Of a stretch of 64,000 nucleotides of DNA, positions 37,501 to 50,016 are shown one piece after another. The notes below the pieces were generated by a model, which worked only from the letters and a program-made list of their open reading frames with translations, was not told the DNA's origin and ran no database searches. How positions within the stretch are numbered: position 1 is the first letter of the stretch; the number at the start of each line of letters is the position of its first letter. The DNA is from Paratinospora sagittata (Eukaryota; Streptophyta; Magnoliopsida; Ranunculales; Menispermaceae): contig CM069607.1 in the NCBI GenBank assembly GCA_035771175.1, forward strand, positions 3,517,501 through 3,581,500, read 5' to 3'. Position numbers and translations under genes: made by a program.

Positions 37501-40500
37501 TTGAAATAAATTACCCTCAAATATGCTACTTCCATACATTTGTAAGCTAAAGCAGCAGCTGCCATTTCCTTGCATCTTTCATATCCATGGGCAACAAACC
37601 TATGAAATTCAGAAGAACATAATACCAGCAAGTAAGATATGACCGGCACTGATATGCATAAAAGCTCTAAAAGCTATTCATCAACTTTATCAAAGAGGAA
37701 TGGAAGACGAGACTTATTCAACTAACTCCAAATAGTTGAGATAAAAGTTTATCATTTTTGTTGTATTAATAATCTTTAGCATACATTTAAGTGGATGAAC
37801 TTGAAATATTTTACAATAAGCTATTCAAATTTGAAATTTCCAAATCCAGAAAAGCAATGAGTAAATGCAGTACACTTGTAGACAAATTATAACCACAATA
37901 ATAATGAAATACAACCACAAAAAGAAAATGCCCAAAAGTAATGGCAACAAATGCAATGAATAACTAGTAGCAATCTTAATAGAAGAACACAAGCTTTAAG
38001 TGAGGAACTCATGATCGCCACAAAATATGATTAAGAAGGCACTGTAATAAACTACTCTAAAGCAAGAAAACATTCGCTAAAGCTTAAAACTAGAAAAGGA
38101 GCTTCACTCAAGATATTATACATATATAAACAATGATTCAAAAACGGACCCACTTTGAAATATCTTAAAGGGTGAATTTCAATAGGAAAATCAGTGTCAT
38201 CAAGGCGTGCGCCTCAGGTGCGCCTTGAGGCGAGGCACACCTATTGAGCCTCGATACTTGACAGGCAGGGCCCTTTCACATAAGCAAGGCCCTTTCACTC
38301 AGGCGTGCGCCTTAGTGCACCTTAGGTGCGCTTCAAGCGTGCGCCTCGGTGTGCTTTAGTCCGCCTCACTTTCCTACTCCTCATTTTTTTAAAAAAAATA
38401 AATATTTCATTAGGAAATAAGTATTGTATTATATATTTTTTTCTCACTTCTTTGAATATATACATGATAAACAATATAAAACATAAAACATTAAAGGAAA
38501 CTTGTGTTTCGATTTTATAACAACAATAAGATGTTGTTACAAAGGCGTTATAATTGCTACTTGTTCTTTGTTGTTTTTGTGTTTTTTAATTCTTCAATAA
38601 ATTTTAAATATCAAAAAAGAAATAAACACAGTACTAAAAACAACTATGAAATGGAAACATTAGTGCTATTATGAACATTATGATGTATGATAAAACTTTT
38701 TATTGATTTTTGTCTATTTTGAATTTTTTTATCAAAAATAATATATAATTAAGTTTTTTAAGAATTTTGCGTCTCACTCTACTCAAGTGTACACCTCGCC
38801 TTGCGCCTTGCACCTCAGGCTAAAGGGCCCCTCATCACCTTAAGTACGCCTTGTGCTTTTAATTACCTTGAGTAAAATTATGATTCGACTTCTATGAGGA
38901 TATGGAACCCAACTATATATTTGTATGTATGCATGCATGTAGGATGTACATGTGCATCTCTGTATCCTCTCAAGCCTCAATTAAGAATAACTTACTCGCA
39001 GAGACTTGCAGTGCTGCTATACACCTGGACTGACTGAGTTTCCCCATGTTTGGCACTATCAACAGTGCAAGGTTCTAAAAGTGAAGCTCCATAAAGAAAC
39101 TTCAAAGCTGCCTCAAAGTATAGCCCAGTCCTCTCCAGATCCAACCCAGAGTTCTAAAATGATAACAATATCAAATGAAGTGTCAACCTGTCAGGTTTAA
39201 GGACAACAAAACTAGCGAAAGTACCATAATGATAGAAGAAGTTAAAAAGACTAAAACCTATACCTTAAGACGATCAGCGGAGTGTTTAAGGTCCTTGGCT
39301 TCTTTCAAGGCATTAGCAGCAGCCTGACTAGAAGAATCCCTTCTAACTGCAACTGGGCCATCAGTATCACCAACAACTGGGCCGTTAGGTGTAGAGTGCC
39401 TCAAACTATGGTGGGCTCCATCCTGGTTATCAGGATTCCTCGGTTGTTTAGTCACCTTTAATGCAGTGCTACTACCACCCGCAGCATCAACTAGTGGCGC
39501 ATCTGTCCTGCTTCCTTTGTGGGCTCCGGGCAATGGCCGGAGCCGTTTTGTCTCCATTTCTGGTCTACCTCCAGAATTGGGAAGTAATTGTGACTTCCCT
39601 CTGCCTGATGTTGTTTCCATTGGATCAGTTCCTTCCAAGTGAGACTGGTATGAGGATTTTTGAGCTTCCCGGTCCTGCAAAAGGTTTGGTGCTGTGAGAG
39701 ATCCGTCATTCTTGTCACCAGTAACACCCAACCTTACATCTGAACCATCACAACCTCCCAACTTTGACGGGTTCTCTCTTCTACCTTCACTTGACCAACT
39801 TCCTGCAGAATCTTTCCTATCCAAGTAATTTTTTTCATCCTTACCAGGCTTAGAACCATATTTCTTGTTATACTTCCCCTCCCTTGATTCTTCAAGATAA
39901 TTTGAAGATTCAATCCCAGCCTCATTCCTTTTCTTAGCTGGATGCAGTTCCTCATGTTCACTGAAGGAATTGGAAACCTTGATCTTATCGTTATCAATAT
40001 CCGATTTTGAACTTTTTTGCTTGTCTTTAGAACGTGAGGAGGAGCCCTTACCAGATTTCGGCATTAGAGAGCCATTATTAAAGTTGTAGTTGCTCTTCAC
40101 TCTCACATCACCATGGCCTTGCTCTTTCCCCATTGGACCTAGATGCTGCTTATGTTGGTTCAAGTTATTGGCACCACCATCCACCATATGGAGATTTTCA
40201 TATTCATAATGCGAAGGCTTTTTATACGTTTTAGCTCTGGAGACAGATGACTTATCAGCATCCCTGTCCTGAAAATCTAGGGAACCACAATGAACAACCT
40301 CGGAAGTTTTCTCCTTCCTCATCATCCCAGACCGAGCACTGCCATAATCCCCTTCACCATCCAAGCATCTTCTTGGGCTATCTGAGACAGAAAAACCAGC
40401 ATTTATTACATCATCTTTACCTAACAGAACCCTTCTGGCTGACATAACCTTGTCTGGATTGGGAATTCGCAAAGGAGATGAAGAAACTGACTCAACCGGT

Positions 40501-43500
40501 GATCCTTTCACCTCCTCGGCATTGCCTTTGTTTTTACGGGAACCAGAAACCTTAGAAGAGCTGGAAGTAGCCGCCACGGAAGTCTGTACACATCTAACAT
40601 CCTTTTTATCAGTATTGATACCCTCTTGAGACTCTATGCTTCCTCCTCGACTTTGTCCCAGTTGGTGGTCTTTCACAATACCTTTCCCATCTTCCATTTC
40701 AACAATGAAATCCTTTTGGCTGGACTGGGTCGCTTGACCTCTTCTGTCTATTCTATCATTCCCCTTGCTTGTAATCGACCCCTTCCCATCAGATTTGGTT
40801 ATCCTAGCTTTCTTTTCCCTCTTCAGTTCACTCCCACTAGTCTCTTCCTCCAGTGAGACTTCATTAACCTGAAGTGGTTGTCCTTTATTTGGGAGATCCT
40901 CTCGCAGATAAATCTGGCTTTCTTGCCATTCCTCTACTTTCCTCTTTTTAATAGCAATGTCCATTTTATCAAACTTCCTGGCATCCTGGGTACCACCTTC
41001 CAAAGAAACCTGAACAGGGTCTTTCAGCTTCTTGGCAGACCTCGGCAAACCATCATTTGCATTGTACTTCGCATCCTTATATTCACTATACTTCCGTACA
41101 TCTTTTTTTCCACTGTCTCTGCTCGAAAATCCATTACTTGAGCTAGGAGCTTCCTTCCCCACAATCCCACCATGGTCAGAATTCCAATCCTCATTGGCAT
41201 GATTCAAACCTTCTGCCTTGATTTTCTTAAAAGATCTAAATCCATCCTGGCCATGCCCCCTTTTGCACTCCATTTGTGTGTGCTTAGCATCACCTGCATA
41301 TAATTTACACCAAATTGCATACTCTCAATAATAGCAAGGGGGAGCTTCAAAGAAACTTTTTACAGGTATGACATCAAATTTAGTACCTTCAACGGATGCG
41401 AATTTCTGCTTCTCCTTCTGTTTATGTTTGTGTTTCCGCACAGCTGAGTCACTTGACTTACTTGAATGCTCAAAGACCGCTTTGTTGGTCAGGTCATATT
41501 GTAAAGGAGACTGGTTCACATCATTTAAGCTTCTACTCTTTGTAGATTGTTGTTGAGTCTTCTTTGTGGAGCTTGAAAGGTGCATAGGAGCCATATGGGC
41601 AGCTGCATTTGTTATCTCTTTCGATCCTTGCTTCTTTTTCCCTCCATTAGGAAGAGTGCTAAGATTATTGTCTTGGTGTGTTTGGTCATTACGCTGAACT
41701 CCCTGAGAAGTTAATCTTGTGGAAAATTGGTCAGTTTGATTCTGCAGATTATTTTGACTCTCAGGAACTGGGACTTGGTACAATGCATACAAAGCTTTTG
41801 TCGTCTCATCTTCGCTGATACTGCAACTGTTCTTTCCAGGCCTAGATAGACACGATTTTCAACAATAAACTAAGCACACTTACAAAAAGAAAACCTAAAG
41901 CATTAGAATCAGAGGAATTATTGACATGAAACCAAATGTTAATTAAAATCCTGAATTTATTTAGAGAACCCTAGTTGAATCAGTCCGTACATTCTATAAC
42001 ATAAAGCAATTATGCCACAGGAAGGAACTTACAGCCAATCAAGCATGCTGCACAGCCACTTCTTTGGGAGGTCTGCAGGATTTGAATCAAATGGCAGAAG
42101 CCGCCACTTTTGACACTTGTCACAACCAACCCAATGTTCTTGAATAAGAACAGGAGCCACAGCAGTTGGGACTGCATCAGAAACAAGTCCATTTCCTGTT
42201 GGAGGAGCTACAATCTCAGTTGCCTTTGGACAGGCCTCAGAAATTAATTGGTTATTGACCTTTTTACTGCTTGATCTCTCCTTTGATTTTTCAGCAAATT
42301 GGTTCCATTCTTTCTCAATGACCCTGGGCTTAGTTTCCTTCTGCTTATCCTTAAAGGGCACCTCCAGGGAACTCTCAGCCTGTTCCATTTTTACATCTCC
42401 AAGTAAACCCCTATGGCTTTCTGTACTCTTACTAGATTCCCTACATGATTTACTTTCATCGAGATTATTTTTAGATGAGTGATGACTTGTGACCTTCCTA
42501 TCTTTTAATGCTGCCGATGAAGCAATCTTGGAGCTTTCATTTGGGAACTCACAAGCAGAATTTCCATTACTTTGGCTTCCCTTCAATTTCTTCTCTCCCC
42601 CGGGCAAGGAATGATCCTTCTTTTTTGGCATTTTTGCTGCATCTCGTTCATGCGATGTAACTTTTACATTGACCTTATCCTTTCGAGGATCTACAGTTCC
42701 AGAATGGAGACCATTCTTCCACTTAGCAGCATCAACATCAACTTTATCCGAGTCATTGCTTTTACTAACTTTACCCTTCCCATCTTTCTTTGGGAAATAT
42801 TGAGCATCATTAGAAGAACCTGTTTTTCTACCAACAGAAGTCTTGTCCACAGAACTAATGTATGAATTTGGCTTTTCAGCCCTATCTTCGCGATTAGTTA
42901 TTGACTGCAAAGCTTCCTCTGCAAAATCAGAAGATAAGAATTGGTCTTTAAGCATAGCCTTATTTCCTTCACCAGAAATATCAGATGCAGTCACAATGTC
43001 ATTTGCTGTATCACCAACAGGACATTTTGTACTGGAAAGGAGCGGAATCTTCAAGGAATTAGAAACAAGCTCCCTGCCTTCTGGAGTCTCAATATCTATT
43101 TCTATCCTCAAAAGTTCACTGATTTCATTGTCACCATCCTTAACAATCCCATGCTTTACTTCAATTGAAGTGCCATTTCTATCCGCTGACTTTGTTTCTC
43201 CAAAAAATTTCCTGTCCCCCTTCACTGAAGATGACTCATCTATCAACATGGAAGAATTTTCTTGGGTACCCTTTCGAGCTAGGGCATACCTATTATCTCT
43301 CAAAAGCTTCTTCTTTTCCGTCAAGTGTAACAAGCTATCAGTCAGGGGTGACAGCAAAAAGCCACCAGGGACAGGAAAAGATGTCATAATCTGGTTCATC
43401 ACATTAACAAGACTGAGAAAATGTAGTTAATCCACAGAAAGAAAGACTAGAAGATCTCAAAATATGGTAAGAACGTTTACCTGAAGAATGCTCGTGGGAG

Positions 43501-45555
43501 ATTCATCTGGTGAATCTCGGGATTCAGGAGAGAACCCTCCACTTTCAAGAGGGCTGTCCTCCAGTGATGAAGATGGAGAGACATCAAGACCAAGGCCACT
43601 GTACAATGCTGCCGTCTTTTGAGCCATATTATCAGACCCCATTTTAATCCGAACCTTTAGAGTTTTCTGGTCAGTTGAATTAATATATTTGTTGGCAGGC
43701 TGATGCTTAGGAATAACATCGCCACCGCCCGTGAAGGAAGAAATATGAACATCACTTTTGTTTTGATTTTCCAAAGGTAGGCTTCTTGAAACAGGCGACA
43801 GAGCAGCACCAGTAGAAGCTGGTCCAAGCCGCATGGAAGGTATTGAACATGGTGCAACTGTAAACTTCTGACCAGAATCCTGTATGGAACACAGATCAAC
43901 AGTACTTTGTGAAGTGTGAACCAAAAAAAATCTAATTAAGCTAGTTAGCCCTATGTTTCTCAGCTAAAAAATAGAACAGACTTTCTTTAATGTTTGAAAA
44001 TACATACCTTCAAAGGCAAAGGGTTGGGAGATCGTGGTGTTCCAAATCTCTGAATTTTCTGTGGACTCCTAGGATGAGACAAAATAGATGGAGAGCGCTG
44101 TTGAGTGGGCAAAAACGACCCATATCCTCCATACTTTGCCCCTATTTAAAATAATAAATTTCCAACCCATCACATATGGAGTACAAAGAAAGCATTGGCA
44201 CTTGCCCGTTACAGTCCAGAATGTGTCATCAGCCACTTACCCAAGTTTTCCGCAGAAAGTTCCCCACCTTCAAAATCTTTTTGAAGGTGTCCCAAGACAT
44301 GTTGAACCTTCTCATCCTTTAATATAAAAACAAATCAAATCATAAGTAATAATAAAACCAACAAGACCGAACACGAGGAGTATCAATAATAAAGGGTAAC
44401 ATAAAAATGAACAACTATCTAATATCCATAAAAAGGCATGAGTATAAGTTGTGGATTTTCTTGAGGCATCGAATGCAATGCCATGATTTGGCTCCGTTGA
44501 CCACAGTTTCTGAAAACTGAGAGGAAAAAAACAATGACAACCCAACATAGATTTCCTACATTAAATTCGAAATGACATAATAAGGAGAGTGCTTCCAATG
44601 CAGCTCTAGCCTCTACCCAAAAGCCAACAAATTCGAGTACTACCTCCAAGTAGAAGGGAAGAAAACAAGCATTTAATATCTTCAAAACTCTGACTTATAG
44701 CTCCAATTTTACATATCTTGAACACAGCATGGCAATGGTGTAGCAATAAAAGATGAGAGGACGCCTTCCTTGAAAAAGAAGACGCTCGAGATAGATTTGA
44801 CCCGACATGGTAATTGGTAAGATTAGATATTCCGACTCTAATTTTTTAGAATAATTGATGATCCTAATGTTTGGAATAAGACATAGATGATAGCAACGAC
44901 ACACTTTAGAGCTCACAAAACATCAAAAGCCCATGAGATTCATGAATAAACCCCTTTCACGCTCTCCATTATAGCAAACAACCAAATATATAGTTCTATT
45001 CATAAACATTAATTCAAACTGAGAATTGAACCAAAATCTCTCAAATTTCTAGAGTCAACTCATGTCAAGTAAGAGTGGGAGAAACCAGACACTAAGTTTC
45101 TACGACATTCCCAACTTTTTTTTTCTTGGGACCAACAGATTCACCAATGCCTGTCAAATATGAAAAAACACAATGGTTTATACTCTCATGTATGAAATTT
45201 TTTGTAAATAGAAATATATATATATCCATATTTATAAATTCATGAACCAGAACCACAACAACTCAATGCTTAGAACACCTCAACTCAATACTTCACAAGC
45301 AATTGAAATCAAATTTAGGAAATTTTACTTTAAATACATGGGGAAACAACAACAGCAGCGGCAGCAGCTAGACCAATAGCAACCAAATTAAATAAAAAAA
45401 AATCAAAATTTCCAATAGAAAACCAAAAACTTAAAGAATTATAGGGAAACAAGAAGCCATACGATGTAAGAGAGATCAACATCAGGGTTCATCTTTACGT
45501 CATCGTCGTCCTGATAATCATAAGCTTCTCCTTCCTCGAGCTCCGTCTCTTCCAT
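34592..45555 (-). CDS. CW-type zinc finger protein, 11 exons, 1738 aa (At4g15730-like)
   Basis: Exons (minus): 45463-45555, 44241-44316, 44008-44141, 43481-43879, 42033-43390, 41387-41841, 39264-41293, 38996-39153, 37439-37599, 36355-36515, 34592-34783; all GT-AG, phases continuous. CW domains read H3 lysine-4 methylation in chromatin. The finger is at about 653-693: HWVGCDKCQKWRLLPF, then KKWLCSM and PGKNSC, with zinc cysteines C657, C660, C681 and C693 and tryptophans W654 and W663. The N-terminus is acidic (EEGEAYDYQDDDDV) and is followed by conserved SILQIMTSFPVPGG. The centre (about 230-1380) is long, lysine/serine-rich and looks disordered. The C-terminus is folded and helical (LKHSADRL, ERTGLYFEAALKFLYGASLL, EMAAAALAYKCMEVAYLRVI, AQDVNLAMEASRKSQNAF). 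The layout matches the plant CW family of At4g15730 and At3g62900. Nuclear location is expected. No published role is claimed here. Confidence 0.93.
35399..35416. repeat. Poly-C tract (18 C)
   Basis: A C homopolymer in the last intron of the CW gene. Read in the transcript it is an 18-base G-run. Confidence 0.9.
38190..38880. mobile_element. hAT-like element fragment in CW intron 8
   Basis: Between the exons at 37439-37599 and 38996-39153. The left side begins near AGTGTCATCAAGGCGTGCGC, and both sides carry dense GGCG/CGCCT sequence (38200-38370 and 38780-38860) around an AT-rich core. That pattern is common for plant hAT-type non-autonomous elements. I could not place matching terminal repeats or an 8-bp duplication. 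Confidence 0.35.
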
Positions 45556-46160
45556 CTTCCCTCGCTCCCCAAAGCCCCTAATTCTGAAGAAGCTCACCTC
45601 TTCCTCTCATCAAAAAAAATAAAAACCCTCAATTTCTCCCCCAACTTTCCCTAAAATCCAACATCATTTCAAACGAGCAAAATTCCCCAAACCCACTTCG
45701 TGAAATTGAAGACCCAGAAACCCTAATCAAAGAAGAAATCTCCCAAAACCCGCCATGATCACAGCTGATCCCCAAAAAATATTAATCAAATCAGCTGAAA
45801 ACTTAACAGATTCTCATAATAAAAATAAAAAATAAAAAAACAATCTTTCACGGGTCTGAACATCAGATGATCGATGCAATCAGAAGCTTTTTACATGATT
45901 GCTTGATTGATTGATGAACACGCTCGCGTAGATCGTCTCCGATGATGATGATGGTCAGTCGAGCTGGATTCGATTTTACAGAAGAAAAGACTCTGGTTTT
46001 GATGTCAGAAAGTGTGGAAGCTGTATTTTCTTTCTTTATTATTATTTTTTTTTCTTTATTTCTTCTTTTCTGAAACAAATAATAATAATAAGAAGAATAG
46101 ACGAAAGCCCATTGAATCAGACCTTGGGAAGAAGACAAAAGAAGGATGAGATTTCCCTCT
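45556..46160 (-). promoter_or_regulatory. CW gene leader and promoter region
   Basis: Sequence upstream of the ATG at 45555, with CT-rich stretches on the minus strand and no upstream open frame of note. A leader intron is possible. No firm TATA box. Confidence 0.4.
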
Positions 46161-47690
46161 GCGACTCTACCTTTTGTTTTTCTTACCGTAGTGGTATTTT
46201 TTTCTACTTTCTTCTTGTTTTTGTAAAATATATTTCATTTATTTCATATTTTTATTATTTTTAGTATATATTTGCTTTCTATAAATATTATTTTAATGAA
46301 CATTTTGGCAACTACCTATTATTATATATAGATAGATAAGATTGATATTTTGTTTTTTCAAATTAAGTTTATCAAACTTTCTTTTCTTTTCTTTTTTGTC
46401 AAAGATAAAATTTTATTTCATGAACAAACTCATAGAAGAACAACTTACCTAAAGATAAAGACTATTCTTTAAATGCAGGCATAGTAAGAATCAATATACC
46501 AAAGACCGAGCTTCATCAGCTTTATTACATCATAGTACCAAAGACCATATTGAATAAGCTCAATAACTCAACCACCGGCGGCAACACTTGAGAATGTCAT
46601 TCATACTTGAGAATATCGTTGGTATCCTCACTTGTAACACTTTGACTTTTTTTATTAAAATGTGTGTATTCTACATATTATCATTACTTTTATATGTAAA
46701 TTAATAAACTTTTTTAAAATAATTATCGATTATGTTTCTATTGTATTACCATGAAAAAATATGTAATTAAAATGAAATAAATCATGATTTAGGTTTTGAT
46801 ACCGATTTTATAATCAAACTCATTCCATCATGTATTTTTATAATTCTTTTAGTCTATGATATAAATAATATTTTAATAACTCAAAGTTATGTAGCCTCGT
46901 TGATTATGAAATGATGTATAAGATGTGGTTGAAGGACAAAATCTCAGTTTCGAGTACCGTTTCTGACTTCAAAATATTCTCACCTGAGCAAAAGGATTAG
47001 CGAAAATACCGGAGGATCAAGGACCAAAAAAGAAAAAAACGTAAATTGTTTTGTTAAAAGAATGAATATTAAACATGACAAGTAAAGCAAACAATTTTAC
47101 AGGCCAAGTGTTAAAAAACTTTAACTAACTTTGTGTACTCAGCCCTCGGGTATCACAAAATTGTATACAAAACTTAACAATAACAATGAATTATGAGTAT
47201 ACAAGCTATCTTTTTAATATAAAGATCGTCTTCCAAGTAATTATTAGTTGGTTGGTACACTATTTTTATTTTATTATATTTGAAAATAGAGAATGAGACT
47301 TTGACTTTCTTCCTAACATTAACTAGTATGCCTTGTGCATGATTTATTACTTTTTAATAATAAATATTAATATTAATTACAAGTGGGAGAAAGTCTTTTT
47401 ATGTTTGAAGAAAAATGTTAGAAAATAGTAGAACATATTAATTAAAAAGGATAAAACGGAGATATAACATATAAAATAAATCTAAAAAAAATTATACAAA
47501 ATTTAAAAGGTTATTTTTTTTTAACTTTAATAAAAAAAATGGTCGCACGAGCTCTTTAAGTATTTGAATTGCATATAATGTAAATATAAATATAAACAAA
47601 ATTTACTTGTTTCATTCACTTTAATTTAATGCTTTTATTTTTTGCACAAACATAGATAAATGATTTTATTTGTGTTTATTTAAAACCCCT
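46160..47690. other. AT-rich intergenic stretch
   Basis: No gene or repeat with clear ends recognised. Confidence 0.5.
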
Positions 47691-47699
47691 AAAATCAGC

Positions 47700-48450
47700 A
47701 AGTACAAATAACATATTTGTTGAGTTGTTATGATCAACATGTCGAGCTGGCATCCAGTCAGCTAAAACATCACCCATGTGTCACCAGAAAAAAGATAAAT
47801 ACAACCTTTGGTCGGTGTCACCGATCTGATTAGAAGATGACTCAAACATTGCAAGATGAGCAAATGATGAAAATGACTTGAGGTCAGTGCTACCGACCTA
47901 TTGTGAACTATGCAACACTCATCGGAGAAATGACTATCAATAAGAAATATGAAGTCCCATGAACTTGGTATATTGAGCTCATGAAGAACGTAAAAGGAAA
48001 ATCACAATGCGTGCCGAATCCTACAGGATCTATCACAAGGCACTGAAAACATTGAACATATGTCACAACAAGACATACGCCTACCAGGAGCAGTGAACAT
48101 ATGTCACGACGAGACATACACTTACTAAGAATACTACATGTATGTCATGGCAAAACATATGCCTATCACTTCTGGCCAAAGACCCCTACCTTTATAAATA
48201 CTCTACACATCTCATTAGCAAGGTAAATAATTCACTACTCCAATAATAGTGATTCTACTAACCTGACTCAGCACGGATTTAACTTAGGCATTGGAGGATC
48301 TTTGACTGACATCACGTCGGTGCTTCTTACGATAACTTATTTTTTTCTTTCTTTCTCTTTCAAGTCTGAGGTATCGAGAGACGATTTCCAGCGTAGCACG
48401 TTTCCTTCATTTGATCATTATTTGATGTTGGTCAAATCTTGCACTAATAA
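47700..48450 (+). mobile_element. LTR relic with TATA box and short internal repeats
   Basis: CTTTATAAATACTC (about 48191-48204) precedes a leader-like stretch including TTAACTTAGGCATTGGAGGA, a wording I recall from plant gypsy-type LTRs. Just upstream, three imperfect units of a CATATGTCAC..CAAGACATACGCCTA type lie near 48056, 48096 and 48138. Ends are not defined. Confidence 0.45.
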
Positions 48451-49520
48451 TATCTAAAATGGGTTGCATATATCTTTGTGATCATCGAATTGCATAAATT
48501 ATAATTTTTTACGTGTAATAGTAAACATTTTGTTTTAAAGTTCAACCACGACCATGCAATACTAGTAATATACCTTAACCCAAAAAAAAAAATAGTAGTA
48601 ATATACAGATTTATATGTAAAATTTAATATAAAAAACTGCACAGCCGTTAAAAGTAATCATTTTTACATCATAGACATTCATTTAAAAACAAAAAATACA
48701 GTTCATTGAGTAGTGATGTAGGGGAAAATAATAAAGTTGAAAAAAAAACAATTTAATTAACATGTAATAATGTATTATTTTGAAACTTGAGATTTTTGAG
48801 AAAATATAAATTTTATCCTTGGAAATATTTTATAATTTCAATAGAATCATATCAAGTGATTGGCATGTTTTTAATTTTACAGCGTTGAAGAATAATGAGA
48901 TATGCACTATGAGTATGCACGATACAACACATAAAACCATGCGTGATTAAATAAATAGTAATTTAAATCTAATGATTTGATTTGATTTAATTAGTATTGA
49001 GTCAAAATCTACAAAGATCAAATTGGATTTTAATCCTTTGTAAGTTTGAAAATCCAATCTGATGGATTGAATTGGGTCGAGTATTTAATTTTATTACTGG
49101 TCTCTAACGTTGTGTGTCAATATTATAAAATCAAAGTCAAAACTAAATATATATATCAATACTCAAGCACATTTAGTGAAGTTAACTGAATTATCTTTTT
49201 CTACCTTAAAATATTGTATTTATATTTATTTGTATTTTGCTCAAATAGATAACAAACCTCTCATTTGAAAAATGCCAAAATATTTTGATAATATTTTCTC
49301 GTAACATGTCCAATTTAATATTTCTCTAAAAAAATTATTTCCTTATCATGCCCGCCCTAAATTAAAACTCAGTGACTATTTGAATATGATTAGATCCAGT
49401 ATTCAATAAGATGCTTGAGTAACGAAAAATAAATAAAAAATTAAACTTCATGAGTTTGTAAATATGCAATTCCCATAAACTTGTTGAAAAACTTATTAAA
49501 TAAAAATTAGATTTTTAACG
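48450..49520. other. AT-rich intergenic stretch
   Basis: No gene recognised and no repeat ends seen. Confidence 0.5.
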
Positions 49521-49529
49521 TTTTAAATT

Positions 49530-49680
49530 TAATTGAGTTTTAAATTCGAATTAAATTAAAAAAATCATTATATGTTTTAAATTGAATTAAAGTTAATAAC
49601 GGCTAAATAATTTAATTGAATTTTAAATTTGAATTAAATTGGAAAAACTATTATATGGTTTTAAATTCAATTTAATTTGT
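49530..49680. repeat. Imperfect direct repeat of about 65 bp
   Basis: TTTTAAATTCGAATTAAATT near 49540 and TTTTAAATTTGAATTAAATT near 49621 begin two similar AT-rich units spaced by about 82 bases, each continuing to a TTATATG-containing end. Confidence 0.6.
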
Positions 49681-49689
49681 AACGTTTGA

Positions 49690-50016
49690 GGTTATTCAGT
49701 GCTCTTAATGAAGACATTAAGAGCACCAACCCTCGTACTAGTATAAAATGGGGCTTTCCTTATTTTTAACACACCAATTCTCAAAGTTCTTTACTACTCC
49801 TCAAATTATTTTCTTTATCTCTAGTTTTCTTTTATTGGTTTTGAGGTGTGTTAGTCAGTGGTGATAGTCTTCTGCAAAGCTCAGTTCGCCTAAGTAGTGA
49901 TGAGGTACTAGTCAACTGCTCATTTATTGTTGTATCCTGAGAGACAGACACCGATCTACTTCTTGTACCAACGTGAGGGGCGAATATGTTTTAAGAACGT
50001 TGTGTGTTACACATGC
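49690..50016 (+). mobile_element. LTR-like fragment broken by a solo LTR
   Basis: It has a TATA-type box (TAGTATAAAATGGGG near 49740) and a leader-like stretch with GTGAGGGGCGAA, and continues to GTGTTACACATGC at the edge of the 50017-52506 insertion. It is probably an older LTR or an unrelated promoter-bearing repeat. Confidence 0.3.

Noticed and set aside
39461..43430. Plus-strand frames of 60-195 codons
   Set aside because: They are opposite-strand shadows of large exons of the CW gene.
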